The notes beneath the pieces were generated by a model. The model had not been told where the DNA came from and searched no databases. It saw only the letters and a program-made list of their open reading frames with translations. The position numbers were made by a program, and so were the translations under genes. Below are positions 8,744-16,357 of a DNA stretch of 64,000 nucleotides, piece by piece. Within the stretch, counting starts at the first letter, position 1, and every line of letters starts with the position of its first letter. This stretch comes from Bradyrhizobium huanghuaihaiense (GTDB lineage: Bacteria > Pseudomonadota > Alphaproteobacteria > Rhizobiales > Xanthobacteraceae): assembly GCF_007830635.1 (NCBI RefSeq), contig NZ_VLLA01000023.1, forward strand, positions 62,001 through 126,000, written 5' to 3'.

Positions 8744-9117
8744 AGAGCGGACCGGCCATGGAAAGCGTGTGCCGGTCCCGGTCGGGGCCCCCTGCACGTT
8801 GGAGACCGCACCGGGCAGAGTGACGCAGGCAACCGCCGAACCAACGCCCTTTGGGGGGGGGCCGATGCGACGATCTGCCCGCGGCTGCAGGGCCATGCGC
8901 CAAAGCCCTGCGCAACTGCCGATAAAATCAGCAGATTTTGTATGAGCCCGGGCGCGCTGACGCGAAAAATCAGAAGGTTCAATTAACGAGTGTCCCCCAT
9001 TGTGTCGCGGTGCAGCGTGGGTCGCAAGGACGTGACGCGCGGCTGCCAGGGTGGCCGACGACGATCCTCGGACGGATTCGGCCGCTCGAAGTCGCATGCA
9101 TCTGGTGGACAGTGGGA
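8744..9117. other. 374-base leader/intergenic region before the first chemoreceptor
   Basis: No convincing gene was found. It holds a run of nine G at 8853-8861, a small inverted repeat AAAATC/GATTTT near 8924-8939, and the promoter-like element at 8980 that recurs before the second chemoreceptor. Confidence 0.6.
8980..9010 (+). promoter_or_regulatory. Duplicated upstream element of chemoreceptor 1
   Basis: CAATTAAC followed by TGTCCC and then CATTGTG and GCGGTGCAGC is conserved with 11296-11326 before the second chemoreceptor, 138 and 134 bases from the start codons. The spacing and conservation suggest a shared promoter or regulator site. Confidence 0.5.
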
Positions 9118-11127
9118 ATGCCGAAATTTCGTTTGCGGATCAGGGGACGCCTGTACGCAGGCTTCATGGCCCTGGTGGCGGTTGGTCTCGTGATGGCAGT
9201 GGTCGCCGTCTGGAATTTGCGGGCCGTGCAGGATCAGGTCGCAAAGCAATCGGCGCTATCGGACAGCACCGCGCGGGTGCTGGAGATATCGACTCACCTC
9301 CAGGCGATCCAGCGGGCCAATCTGCGCTACATCTACGACGCCAGCGAGCCTGCGATGAAGGAGGCTCAAGAACGGGAAGCCGCGGCGACCGAGCTGTTGA
9401 AGGTCGGGGCGCAAGGGACGGCCTCCGAGGAGCGGCGCAAGCTTTACGAAGATCTCATCACCGACATCGCCAGGATGCGGAGCCTGCGTGACAATCTCGG
9501 GGACGCCGTCAACGAGGCGCGAACCGGCAAGGCGACGCTGCTGCCGAGTGGTGACGAATTGACCGTCAAGATGGGCAAGCTGGTCGATGTGGCCCGCGCG
9601 GCCGTCGATGAGGACACCGCGGCGCTCGTCGCGGACCTCGAATCCAGGCTCCTTCAGGTTCAGATCGCCAACTGGCGTTTCCTGGCGCTGCGCGACACCA
9701 AGGGCCCCGCCAACTTCAGGACCAATGTGGACAGGGCGATGCAGCGCCTCTCGGCGCTCGAAAAGAGCCCGCAGGCGACGGAGCTGCGGACCACGCTCGC
9801 CCCGGTGAAGACCTCGCTCGGCATCTACAAATCCGCGTTCGAGACGACCTCCGCCGCGATGCTCCAGGCCGATGAGATCTACCACAAGAACCTCGCCCCG
9901 CTCATCGTCGAGAGCATCGGCAAGCTCAAGGTCGCGGAAACCACGTTGAAGAAGGACTACAAGGCGTCGCGCTTCGCCGCCGAAGCCGTGATCGAGGGCA
10001 CGACATCGGTGCAGATGATCGCGGGCGGCCTCGCCGTCCTGTTCGGATTGATCGTCGCCTTCCTGATCGCCCGCAGCATCGTCGGTCCATTGACCTCGAT
10101 GACGCGCGCGATGGGGCTGCTTGCCGGCGGCAACCTCGCGGTCGAGATTCCCGGCCGCGGCAAGACCGACGAGATCGGCGACATGGCCAAGGCAATCGCG
10201 GTGTTCAAGGACAACATGGTCGACACCGAGCGCCTGCGTCACGAGCAGACCGAGATCGAGGCGCGGCAGGCCGAGAGCCGCAAGGCTGACATGGTCAGGC
10301 TCGCCGACCAGTTCGAGCAGGCGGTCGGCGAGATCGTGAACACCGTGTCGTCGGCCTCGAACGAGCTCGAAGCCTCTGCCGGGACGCTGACAGCGACCGC
10401 CTCGCGCGCCCAGGATATCTCCACCGAGGTGGCGTCCGCTTCCCAGGAAGCCACGGCCAATGTGCAGGCCGTTGCCTCCGCGACCGAGCAGCTGTCCTCG
10501 TCAGTCTCCGAGATCGCCCGCCAGGTGCAGGAATCGGCCCGCATCGCCAGCGAAGCCGTAGGCCAAGCGAGCCGGACCAACGAGCGCGTCGGCGAGCTGT
10601 CCAAGGCTGCTGCGCGCATCGGCGACGTGGTCGAGCTGATCAACACCATCGCGGGCCAGACCAATCTCCTTGCGCTGAACGCGACCATCGAGGCCGCGCG
10701 CGCCGGCGAAGCCGGCCGCGGCTTCGCCGTGGTCGCCTCCGAGGTGAAAGCGCTGGCCGAGCAGACCGCGAAGGCGACCGGTGAGATCGGCCAGCAGATC
10801 TCCAGCATCCAGGCCGCCACCGAGCAGTCGGTCGGCTCGATCAGGGAAATCAGCGGCACCATCGAGCGGCTGTCGGAGATCTCGTCGACGGTCGCCGCCG
10901 CCGTGGAGCAGCAGGGCGCAGCGACGCAGGAGATCTCCCGCAACGTCCAGCAGGCCGCCCACGGCACCCAGCGCGTCTCGACCAATATCGGCGACGTGCA
11001 GCGCGGCGCGTCCGAGACCGGCTCGGCCTCCTCGCAGGTGCTCTCTGCGGCGCGCTCGCTGTCGGCGGACAGCAACCGGCTGAAGCAGGAAGTCGCGAAC
11101 TTCCTGAACTCGGTGCACGCCGCCTGA
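9118..11127 (+). CDS. Methyl-accepting chemotaxis protein 1 (long helical sensor domain)
   Basis: This encodes 669 residues from the ATG at 9118 (MPKFRLRIRGR). The first membrane helix is at about 12-34. An all-helical periplasmic region follows at about 35-299, whose size fits a helical bimodular (HBM) sensor. The second membrane helix is at about 300-322 and a HAMP domain (SIVGPLTSMTRAMGLLAGG) at about 323-375. The cytoplasmic signalling hairpin has the tip NLLALNATIEAARAGEAG near residue 517. It binds CheW and CheA and controls motility. It has no C-terminal CheR-docking pentapeptide and ends SVHAA. It is a tandem paralogue of the next gene, with 202 consecutive identical residues in the signalling domain. 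Confidence 0.95.
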   Translation: MPKFRLRIRGRLYAGFMALVAVGLVMAVVAVWNLRAVQDQVAKQSALSDSTARVLEISTHLQAIQRANLRYIYDASEPAMKEAQEREAAATELLKVGAQGTASEERRKLYEDLITDIARMRSLRDNLGDAVNEARTGKATLLPSGDELTVKMGKLVDVARAAVDEDTAALVADLESRLLQVQIANWRFLALRDTKGPANFRTNVDRAMQRLSALEKSPQATELRTTLAPVKTSLGIYKSAFETTSAAMLQADEIYHKNLAPLIVESIGKLKVAETTLKKDYKASRFAAEAVIEGTTSVQMIAGGLAVLFGLIVAFLIARSIVGPLTSMTRAMGLLAGGNLAVEIPGRGKTDEIGDMAKAIAVFKDNMVDTERLRHEQTEIEARQAESRKADMVRLADQFEQAVGEIVNTVSSASNELEASAGTLTATASRAQDISTEVASASQEATANVQAVASATEQLSSSVSEIARQVQESARIASEAVGQASRTNERVGELSKAAARIGDVVELINTIAGQTNLLALNATIEAARAGEAGRGFAVVASEVKALAEQTAKATGEIGQQISSIQAATEQSVGSIREISGTIERLSEISSTVAAAVEQQGAATQEISRNVQQAAHGTQRVSTNIGDVQRGASETGSASSQVLSAARSLSADSNRLKQEVANFLNSVHAA

Positions 11128-11141
11128 CGTCTCAAAGGCAA

Positions 11142-11167
11142 AGGTCCACGCGCATGCGCGTGGACCT
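11142..11167. terminator. 26-bp perfect palindrome after chemoreceptor 1
   Basis: A perfect inverted repeat is centred at 11154/11155 (arm AGGTCCACGCGCA), 14 bases after the stop codon. A nearly identical palindrome follows chemoreceptor 2. It is probably a terminator or mRNA-end hairpin, although no T tract follows. Confidence 0.7.
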
Positions 11168-11295
11168 GAAGCGATGCTGTGGCTTGATCAGGCCGCCAAT
11201 GCTGTGCCGCCAGTGCCCAACTCTTGTTCATCCGAGCAGACGACGGGGATGCCTTCGTCGGCTTCTCCGTATTCGACACCGGTAAAATACAGCCT

Positions 11296-11326
11296 CAATT
11301 AACACTTGTTCCGCACTGTACGGCGG
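11296..11326 (+). promoter_or_regulatory. Duplicated upstream element of chemoreceptor 2
   Basis: CAATTAAC, then TGTTCC, CACTGTA and GCGGTGCAGC align with the element at 8980. It lies 134 bases before the start of chemoreceptor 2, so the tandem copy carries its own promoter region. Confidence 0.5.
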
Positions 11327-11429
11327 TGCAGCCCGATTCCTTGCGGACGTGGTTTGCAACGAAGCGTCGTTGCAATCGCGAGAACGTCGTCGGCTGCTTG
11401 TCTTTTCTTCCTGCTATGGGTGGACAGTG

Positions 11430-13439
11430 ATGCCGAGCTTGGGTTTGGGAATTCGGGGGCGTCTGTACGCCGGATTTTCGGTTCTCGTGGTCCTTGGCCT
11501 GGTGATGGCCGCGGTCGCGGTCTGGAATCTGTGGGCCGTGCAGGGCCAGATGACGCGTCTGTCGGCCCTCTCGGACAACGCGGCCCGCGTTCAGGAAATC
11601 TCGATCCAGCTCCAGGCGCTGCGGCGCGCCAATCTGCGCTACATCTATGACGCCAACGAGCCGGCCTTCAAGGAAGCCGCGGAGCGGGAAACTGCGACGG
11701 TCGAGCTGTTGAAGGCCGCGGCCAAATCGACCATCTCCGAGGAACGGCTCAAGATCTATAACGGCCTCACCAGCGACATGGAAAAGTTGAAGTCCCTGCG
11801 CGAGCGTATGGGCGGTGCCGTCAATGAGACCACCAAGGGCAAAGCCGTTCTGCTCGCCGGAGGCGACGAGCTGACCGCCAACACCGGCAAGCTGGTCGAT
11901 GCCGCGCGTGAAACCGGCGATACCAGCGTGAGCGCTCCCGTCGCCGATCTCGAATCCAAGATCCTGCTGGTTCGTGTCGCAAACTGGCGTTTCCTCGCCG
12001 TCCGGGACGCAAAGGGGCCGGCGACATTCAGGACCAATGTCGATCGGGCGCAGCAAGCGCTCAAGTCACTGGAGGGCGCCGGTCTGCCGGACGAGGTCAA
12101 GGCCGGGTTCGGGCCGATCAAGAGCTCGCTTTCGGCCTACAGGGCGGCCTTCGAGACGACCTCCGCCGCAATCCTCAAGGCCGATGAGATCTACCGCAAC
12201 GATATCGCGCCCCTGATCAGCGACAGCGTCGACAGGCTCAAGGTGGCGGAGACCGGACTGAAGGCCGACTACCAGAAGTCGCGTGCGGCCGCTGATGGCG
12301 TCATTGCCAACACGACCTGGATTCAGGAAGTCGCCGGCGGTCTTGCCGTTCTGTTCGGCGGCCTCGTCGCCTTCCTGATCGCCCGCAGCATCGTCGGTCC
12401 GTTGACCTCGATGACGCGCGCGATGGGGCTGCTGGCCGGCGGCGATCTCAAGGTCGAGATCCCCGGTCGTGGAAACCGAGACGAGATCGGTGACATGGCC
12501 AAGGCGATCGAGGTGTTCAAGGACAACATGGTCGAGACCGAGCGTCTGCGCCACGAGCAGGTCGAGATCGAGGCCCGGCAGGCCGAGAGCCGCAAGGCTG
12601 ACATGAGAAACCTGGCCAACCAGTTCGAACGCGCGGTCGGCGAGATCGTGAACACCGTGTCGTCGGCCTCGAACGAGCTCGAAGCCTCCGCCGGCACGCT
12701 GACCACGACTGCAGCGCACGCCCAGGATCTGTCGACGGAGGTCGCGAGCGCCTCGCAGGAAGCTTCGGCGAATGTGCAGGCCGTCGCCTCCGCGACCGAA
12801 GAGCTCTCGTCCTCGGTCTCCGAGATCGCCCGCCAGGTGCAGGAATCCGCCCGCATCGCCAGCGAAGCCGTAGGTCAGGCGAGCCGGACCAACGAGCGCG
12901 TCGGCGAGCTGTCCAAGGCTGCTGCGCGCATCGGCGACGTGGTCGAGCTGATCAACACCATCGCGGGCCAGACCAACCTCCTCGCGCTGAATGCGACCAT
13001 CGAGGCCGCGCGCGCCGGCGAAGCCGGCCGCGGCTTTGCCGTGGTGGCCTCCGAGGTGAAAGCGCTGGCCGAGCAGACCGCGAAGGCGACCGGTGAGATC
13101 GGCCAGCAGATTTCCAGCATCCAGGCCGCCACCGAGCAATCGGTCGGCTCGATCAGGGAAATCAGCGGCACCATCGAGCGGCTGTCGGAGATCTCGTCGA
13201 CGGTCGCGGCCGCCGTGGAGCAGCAGGGCGCAGCGACGCAGGAGATCTCCCGCAACGTCCAGCAGGCCGCGCATGGCACCCAGCGCGTCTCGACCAATAT
13301 CGGCGACGTGCAGCGCGGCGCGTCCGAGACCGGCTCGGCTTCTTCGCAGGTGCTCTCGGCGGCGCGCTCGCTGTCGGCGGACAGCAACCGGCTGAAGCAG
13401 GAAGTCGCCAAATTCCTGAGCTCGGTCCACGCCGCCTAA
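11430..13439 (+). CDS. Methyl-accepting chemotaxis protein 2 (long helical sensor domain)
   Basis: This encodes 669 residues from the ATG at 11430 (MPSLGLGIRGR), exactly the length of its upstream paralogue. The layout is the same: membrane helices near 12-34 and 300-322, a 265-residue helical sensor, HAMP, and a signalling hairpin. The sensor differs at many positions (for example ANEPAFKEAAERE against ASEPAMKEAQERE) while the signalling domain is identical over 202 residues. This suggests different ligands feeding the same CheA array. It ends SSVHAA. Upstream the duplicated element at 11296 and downstream the palindrome at 13446 give it an independent transcription unit. Confidence 0.95.
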   Translation: MPSLGLGIRGRLYAGFSVLVVLGLVMAAVAVWNLWAVQGQMTRLSALSDNAARVQEISIQLQALRRANLRYIYDANEPAFKEAAERETATVELLKAAAKSTISEERLKIYNGLTSDMEKLKSLRERMGGAVNETTKGKAVLLAGGDELTANTGKLVDAARETGDTSVSAPVADLESKILLVRVANWRFLAVRDAKGPATFRTNVDRAQQALKSLEGAGLPDEVKAGFGPIKSSLSAYRAAFETTSAAILKADEIYRNDIAPLISDSVDRLKVAETGLKADYQKSRAAADGVIANTTWIQEVAGGLAVLFGGLVAFLIARSIVGPLTSMTRAMGLLAGGDLKVEIPGRGNRDEIGDMAKAIEVFKDNMVETERLRHEQVEIEARQAESRKADMRNLANQFERAVGEIVNTVSSASNELEASAGTLTTTAAHAQDLSTEVASASQEASANVQAVASATEELSSSVSEIARQVQESARIASEAVGQASRTNERVGELSKAAARIGDVVELINTIAGQTNLLALNATIEAARAGEAGRGFAVVASEVKALAEQTAKATGEIGQQISSIQAATEQSVGSIREISGTIERLSEISSTVAAAVEQQGAATQEISRNVQQAAHGTQRVSTNIGDVQRGASETGSASSQVLSAARSLSADSNRLKQEVAKFLSSVHAA

Positions 13440-13445
13440 AAGCAA

Positions 13446-13471
13446 AAGGCCACGCGCATGCGCGTGGCCTT
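13446..13471. terminator. 26-bp perfect palindrome between chemoreceptor 2 and a convergent GST gene
   Basis: A perfect inverted repeat is centred at 13458/13459 (arm AAGGCCACGCGCA). It is flanked by A-rich DNA on the left and TTC on the right. It lies between convergent genes and can act in both directions. Confidence 0.75.
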
Positions 13472-13491
13472 CAAATCGCGGCGAGGTCTGA

Positions 13492-14178
13492 TCAGGCGAC
13501 CTTGGTCGTCATGTGCTTGAACATGTTGGCGCGCGCCTCGTCGTCCATCTCGGCCTTGAAGGTGAACTTGTCCTTCAACGCGATCGCGCGTACGGCCGCG
13601 GGCCGCGCCGAGATCTCGTCCACCAGCCGCTTCACGTTCGGGTAGCGCGCAAAGGCGTCGTCGCCGAGCTTGAACGGCACCATCCGCGCCCAGCCCCACA
13701 GCGCCATGTCGACGATCGAATAGCTGTCGCCGATCATGTAGCTGCGGCCTTTGAGGTGACCGTCGAGAATCTTGTAGTGGCGATCGGTCTCGTACTGGTA
13801 GCGGTTATGGGCGTAGTCGTGGTTCTGGTCCTTCGGCGCGAAATGCTTGAAGTGCACGGCCTGGCCCGAATACGGCCCGACGCCGGTGGCGATGAACATC
13901 AGCCATGACAGCGTCTCGCCGCGCAACGACGCGGCGGGCAGGAACTTGCCGGTCTTCTCGGCGAGATAGAGCAGGATGGCGTTCGAGTCGAACACGATGG
14001 TGCCGCCATCGTCGATCGCCGGCACCTTGCCGTTCGGATTGATCTTGAGGAATTCCGGCGTGAACTGCTCGCCCTTGCGGGTGTCGATCTTCACCGGCTC
14101 GAAAGGCAGGCCGGACTCTTCGAGATAAAGCGCCACCTTGGTCGGGTTCGGCGAGCCGTTGAAATAGAATTTGAGCAT
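13492..14178 (-). CDS. Glutathione S-transferase (Nu/YfcG-like)
   Basis: This encodes 228 residues. The thioredoxin domain starts LKFYFNGSPNPTKVALYLEE, has INPNGKVPAIDD (cis-Pro) and IVFDSNAILLYLAEK, the glutathione-binding SNAI motif. The C-terminal helical domain includes YSIVDMALWGWARM. The NPTKVALYLEE segment matches YfcG/Ure2-like GSTs, which often have disulfide-bond oxidoreductase activity. It is convergent with chemoreceptor 2 and has no evident operon partner. Confidence 0.92.
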   Translation of the reverse strand: MLKFYFNGSPNPTKVALYLEESGLPFEPVKIDTRKGEQFTPEFLKINPNGKVPAIDDGGTIVFDSNAILLYLAEKTGKFLPAASLRGETLSWLMFIATGVGPYSGQAVHFKHFAPKDQNHDYAHNRYQYETDRHYKILDGHLKGRSYMIGDSYSIVDMALWGWARMVPFKLGDDAFARYPNVKRLVDEISARPAAVRAIALKDKFTFKAEMDDEARANMFKHMTTKVA

Positions 14179-14309
14179 CCGTCATCTCCCCAGTGTTCGT
14201 TGGCCGAGCGCGAGCGCGGCGTCATTGCCGCTGTGCCCTTCTCTTGCCTGAACCGCGTCGGAGAGAGCAACCGGCGAGTTTGCCGGGCGGTATCTGCGCG
14301 CCACGCAGA

Positions 14310-14636
14310 TCAGCCGGCGTAACAAAGGCCGATCGCCGCCGTAAGGATCATCGCCGCGCCGACCGCTTCCAGGCGCAGCCCGAGCCGCGCGGCGAGATGC
14401 ATGTCGGAGGCGCGCGCCGCGCGCTCCGATCCCCGCGCATAGCCGTGGACGATGACGTCGTGATTGAAATTGTCGTGCGCCTCGTTGCTGCTGGCGAGCC
14501 CGACGCAGACCACGAGCACGCCGAACAGCGCGAGGCCGAAAAACCCGAGCAGGGCGATCAGGAACATCGGAAACATGCCGAGCAGGAAGATCGGCAGCAG
14601 CGGCACCAGCAGCAATGTCTCGGACTGTCGTCGCAT
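14310..14636 (-). CDS. Small membrane protein, unknown function
   Basis: This encodes 108 residues from the ATG at 14636; longer starts are possible. A hydrophobic stretch at about residues 8-45 (LLLVPLLPIFLLGMFPMFL) can form one long or two short membrane helices. A second hydrophobic stretch (AVGAAMILTAAIGLCYA) ends the protein. Between them is a polar loop with HDNFNHDVIVHGYARG. I do not recognise a family. No ribosome site is obvious, so the start is uncertain. Confidence 0.6.
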   Translation of the reverse strand: MRRQSETLLLVPLLPIFLLGMFPMFLIALLGFFGLALFGVLVVCVGLASSNEAHDNFNHDVIVHGYARGSERAARASDMHLAARLGLRLEAVGAAMILTAAIGLCYAG

Positions 14637-14706
14637 GGGGCCCAACCGGTCAGGACGGGGCTGATCGGGCGAATCTAGTCCTGGCGGGGGCGGCATTCAA
14701 GACGCC

Positions 14707-14797
14707 GTAGGGTGGGCAAAGCGAAGCGTGCCCACCAAATCTGTATCCCCGGGAGAGATGGTGGGCACGGCGCAAGGGCGCCTTTGCCCACCCTACG
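14707..14797. repeat. Dispersed palindromic repeat, family B (copy 2)
   Basis: GTAGGGTGGGCAAAGCGAAG and its inverted counterpart bound a 91-bp element with central GGTGGGCACGG. It lies just downstream of ccrM, between two genes on the same strand. Confidence 0.85.
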
Positions 14798-14811
14798 AGA
14801 GCGGAGGAAAA

Positions 14812-15942
14812 TTACTCCGCCGCCATGCCGGCGCGGATCTCCGCGCGGAGCTCGTCGATCAGCTTGAGACCTTTCTTGGTCTCGACATGCCAGAAGGTCC
14901 AGCCGTTGCAGGCCTGGGCGCCTTGTGCGACGGCGCCGATGCGGTGGATCGAGCCGACCTTGTCGCCGAGCATGATGGCGCCGTCGGCACGGACCAGCGC
15001 GCCGAGCTTTTTCTTGGCGTCGAACAGCTTCGTGCCGGGCATGATCATGCCGCGCTCGATCAGCTCGGAGAACGCGACGCGCGGGGCTTCGCGCGCGGTC
15101 ATGAACGGCGCGAGACTTTCCTCCGGCAACGGCTCGACCGCCGCGATGCGGGCTTCTGCCGCTTTCGCATAGGTCTTGTCGCGCTCGAAGCCGATATAGG
15201 AGCGGCCGAGGCGCTTGGCGACGGCGCCGGTGGTGCCGGTTCCGTTGAAGGGGTCGATCACGAGGTCGCCGGGCTTGGACGAGGACAGCAGCACGCGCGC
15301 GAGCAGGCCTTCCGGCTTCTGCGTCGGATGCACTTTCTTGCCGTCGGCGCCCTTGAGGCGCTCCTCGCCGGTGCAGAGCGGGATCAGCCAGTCGGAACGT
15401 GCCTGCACGTCCTCGTTGGCGGCTTTCAGCGCCTCGTAGTTGAACGTGTAACCCTTGGCCTTTTCGTCGCGCGCGGCCCAGATCATGGTTTCGTGCGCGT
15501 TGGTGAAGCGGCGGCCGCGGAAATTCGGCATCGGATTGGTCTTGCGCCAGACGATGTCGTTCAGGAGCCAGAAGCCGAGGTCCTGCATGATCGCGCCGAC
15601 GCGGAAGATGTTGTGATAGGAGCCGATCACCCAGATCGTCGCCGACGGCTTCATCGCGCGGCGCGCGGCAAGCAGCCAGGCGCGGGTGAAATCGTCGTAG
15701 GCGGAGAATGAATCGAACTTGTCCCAGTCGTCGTTGACGGCGTCGACATGGGATTCGTCGGGGCGCTTGAGATCGCCCTTGAGCTGAAGATTGTAGGGCG
15801 GATCTGCGAACACCAGATCGACGCTGCCTGCCTGAAGCTTCGACATCTCGGCGACGCAATCGCCGAGGATGATACGATGCGACGGAGACTCAAAGTTTGT
15901 GCGGGGCGCCCTTGCAGACGCCCCGCGACGCGACTCTACCAT
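14812..15942 (-). CDS. ccrM: Cell-cycle DNA adenine methyltransferase CcrM (GANTC)
   Basis: This encodes 376 residues. It is a beta-class N6-adenine methylase: the catalytic motif DPPY is at residues 47-50, and the SAM-binding motif DPFNGTGTTGA is at about 229-239, after the target-recognition part. The C-terminal region of about 90 residues (after FMTAREAPRVAF, with MPGTKLFDAKK and GSIHRIGA) is the extension characteristic of alphaproteobacterial CcrM. CcrM methylates the adenine in GANTC late in the cell cycle and so couples replication to transcription. Four GANTC sites and a CtrA-like box lie in and just upstream of the start. Confidence 0.97.
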   Translation of the reverse strand: MVESRRGASARAPRTNFESPSHRIILGDCVAEMSKLQAGSVDLVFADPPYNLQLKGDLKRPDESHVDAVNDDWDKFDSFSAYDDFTRAWLLAARRAMKPSATIWVIGSYHNIFRVGAIMQDLGFWLLNDIVWRKTNPMPNFRGRRFTNAHETMIWAARDEKAKGYTFNYEALKAANEDVQARSDWLIPLCTGEERLKGADGKKVHPTQKPEGLLARVLLSSSKPGDLVIDPFNGTGTTGAVAKRLGRSYIGFERDKTYAKAAEARIAAVEPLPEESLAPFMTAREAPRVAFSELIERGMIMPGTKLFDAKKKLGALVRADGAIMLGDKVGSIHRIGAVAQGAQACNGWTFWHVETKKGLKLIDELRAEIRAGMAAE

Positions 15943-15961
15943 GACTCAAGAACTCTGACTC
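15887..15961. promoter_or_regulatory. Cluster of GANTC methylation sites at ccrM start
   Basis: GACTC occurs at 15887-15891, 15932-15936, 15943-15947 and 15957-15961, four sites in 75 bases spanning the ccrM leader and first codons. In Caulobacter, GANTC sites in the ccrM leader tune its transcription by methylation state. The function here is inferred. Confidence 0.6.
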
Positions 15962-16023
15962 AGGCGACGCTGTCGGCGACGCGGGACCAAACAACCGACT
16001 GACCGTTACATTGAAGCGGCAAA

Positions 16024-16039
16024 GTAAAAATCGACTTAA
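16024..16039 (-). promoter_or_regulatory. CtrA-like binding site upstream of ccrM
   Basis: On the minus strand TTAA-N7-TTTAC differs at one base from the CtrA consensus TTAA-N7-TTAAC. It lies 82-97 bases upstream of the ccrM start, where CtrA activates ccrM in Caulobacter. Confidence 0.5.
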
Positions 16040-16178
16040 CCCGCTGCTTTTGTGAGCAGGCCGCGCGTCGTGCGTCGCGTGCCGTCGTCTGTTTGCATTC
16101 GCCGTGTTTTACAGCGTATTTCGCGGTTCTTCGCGTTGCGGGAGCGGCCACGGCGCCAGAAAGACTGCAAATTTCTCT

Positions 16179-16250
16179 CGGAAAAAATTGCACGTTCCCC
16201 GGAAAAAATTGCTGGCAGGCGCATGCTGTCGCACTAGGCAATTTTTGCCG
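16179..16250. repeat. Three copies of a 13-bp AT-rich motif
   Basis: CGGAAAAAATTGC occurs at 16179-16191 and again at 16200-16212, exactly 21 bases apart. An inverted copy with one mismatch lies at 16238-16250. These are in the 415-base gap between ccrM and the metallopeptidase, which holds no convincing gene. The spacing of two helical turns suggests a protein-binding array. Confidence 0.55.
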
Positions 16251-16357
16251 AGCGCGATATTGATAAAGGCAACGGAAATTTTACGTATGTGGCGCGTTGA
16301 GCTTTCGCGCTTCTGCGCCCAAATGATGCCAATCGAGGATTTAAGGGAAAGCCCGCC

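Noticed and set aside
16052..16240. Short frames in the ccrM-metallopeptidase gap
   Set aside because: They are Arg-rich, have no ribosome site and lie in AT-rich repeats; they are unlikely to be genes.
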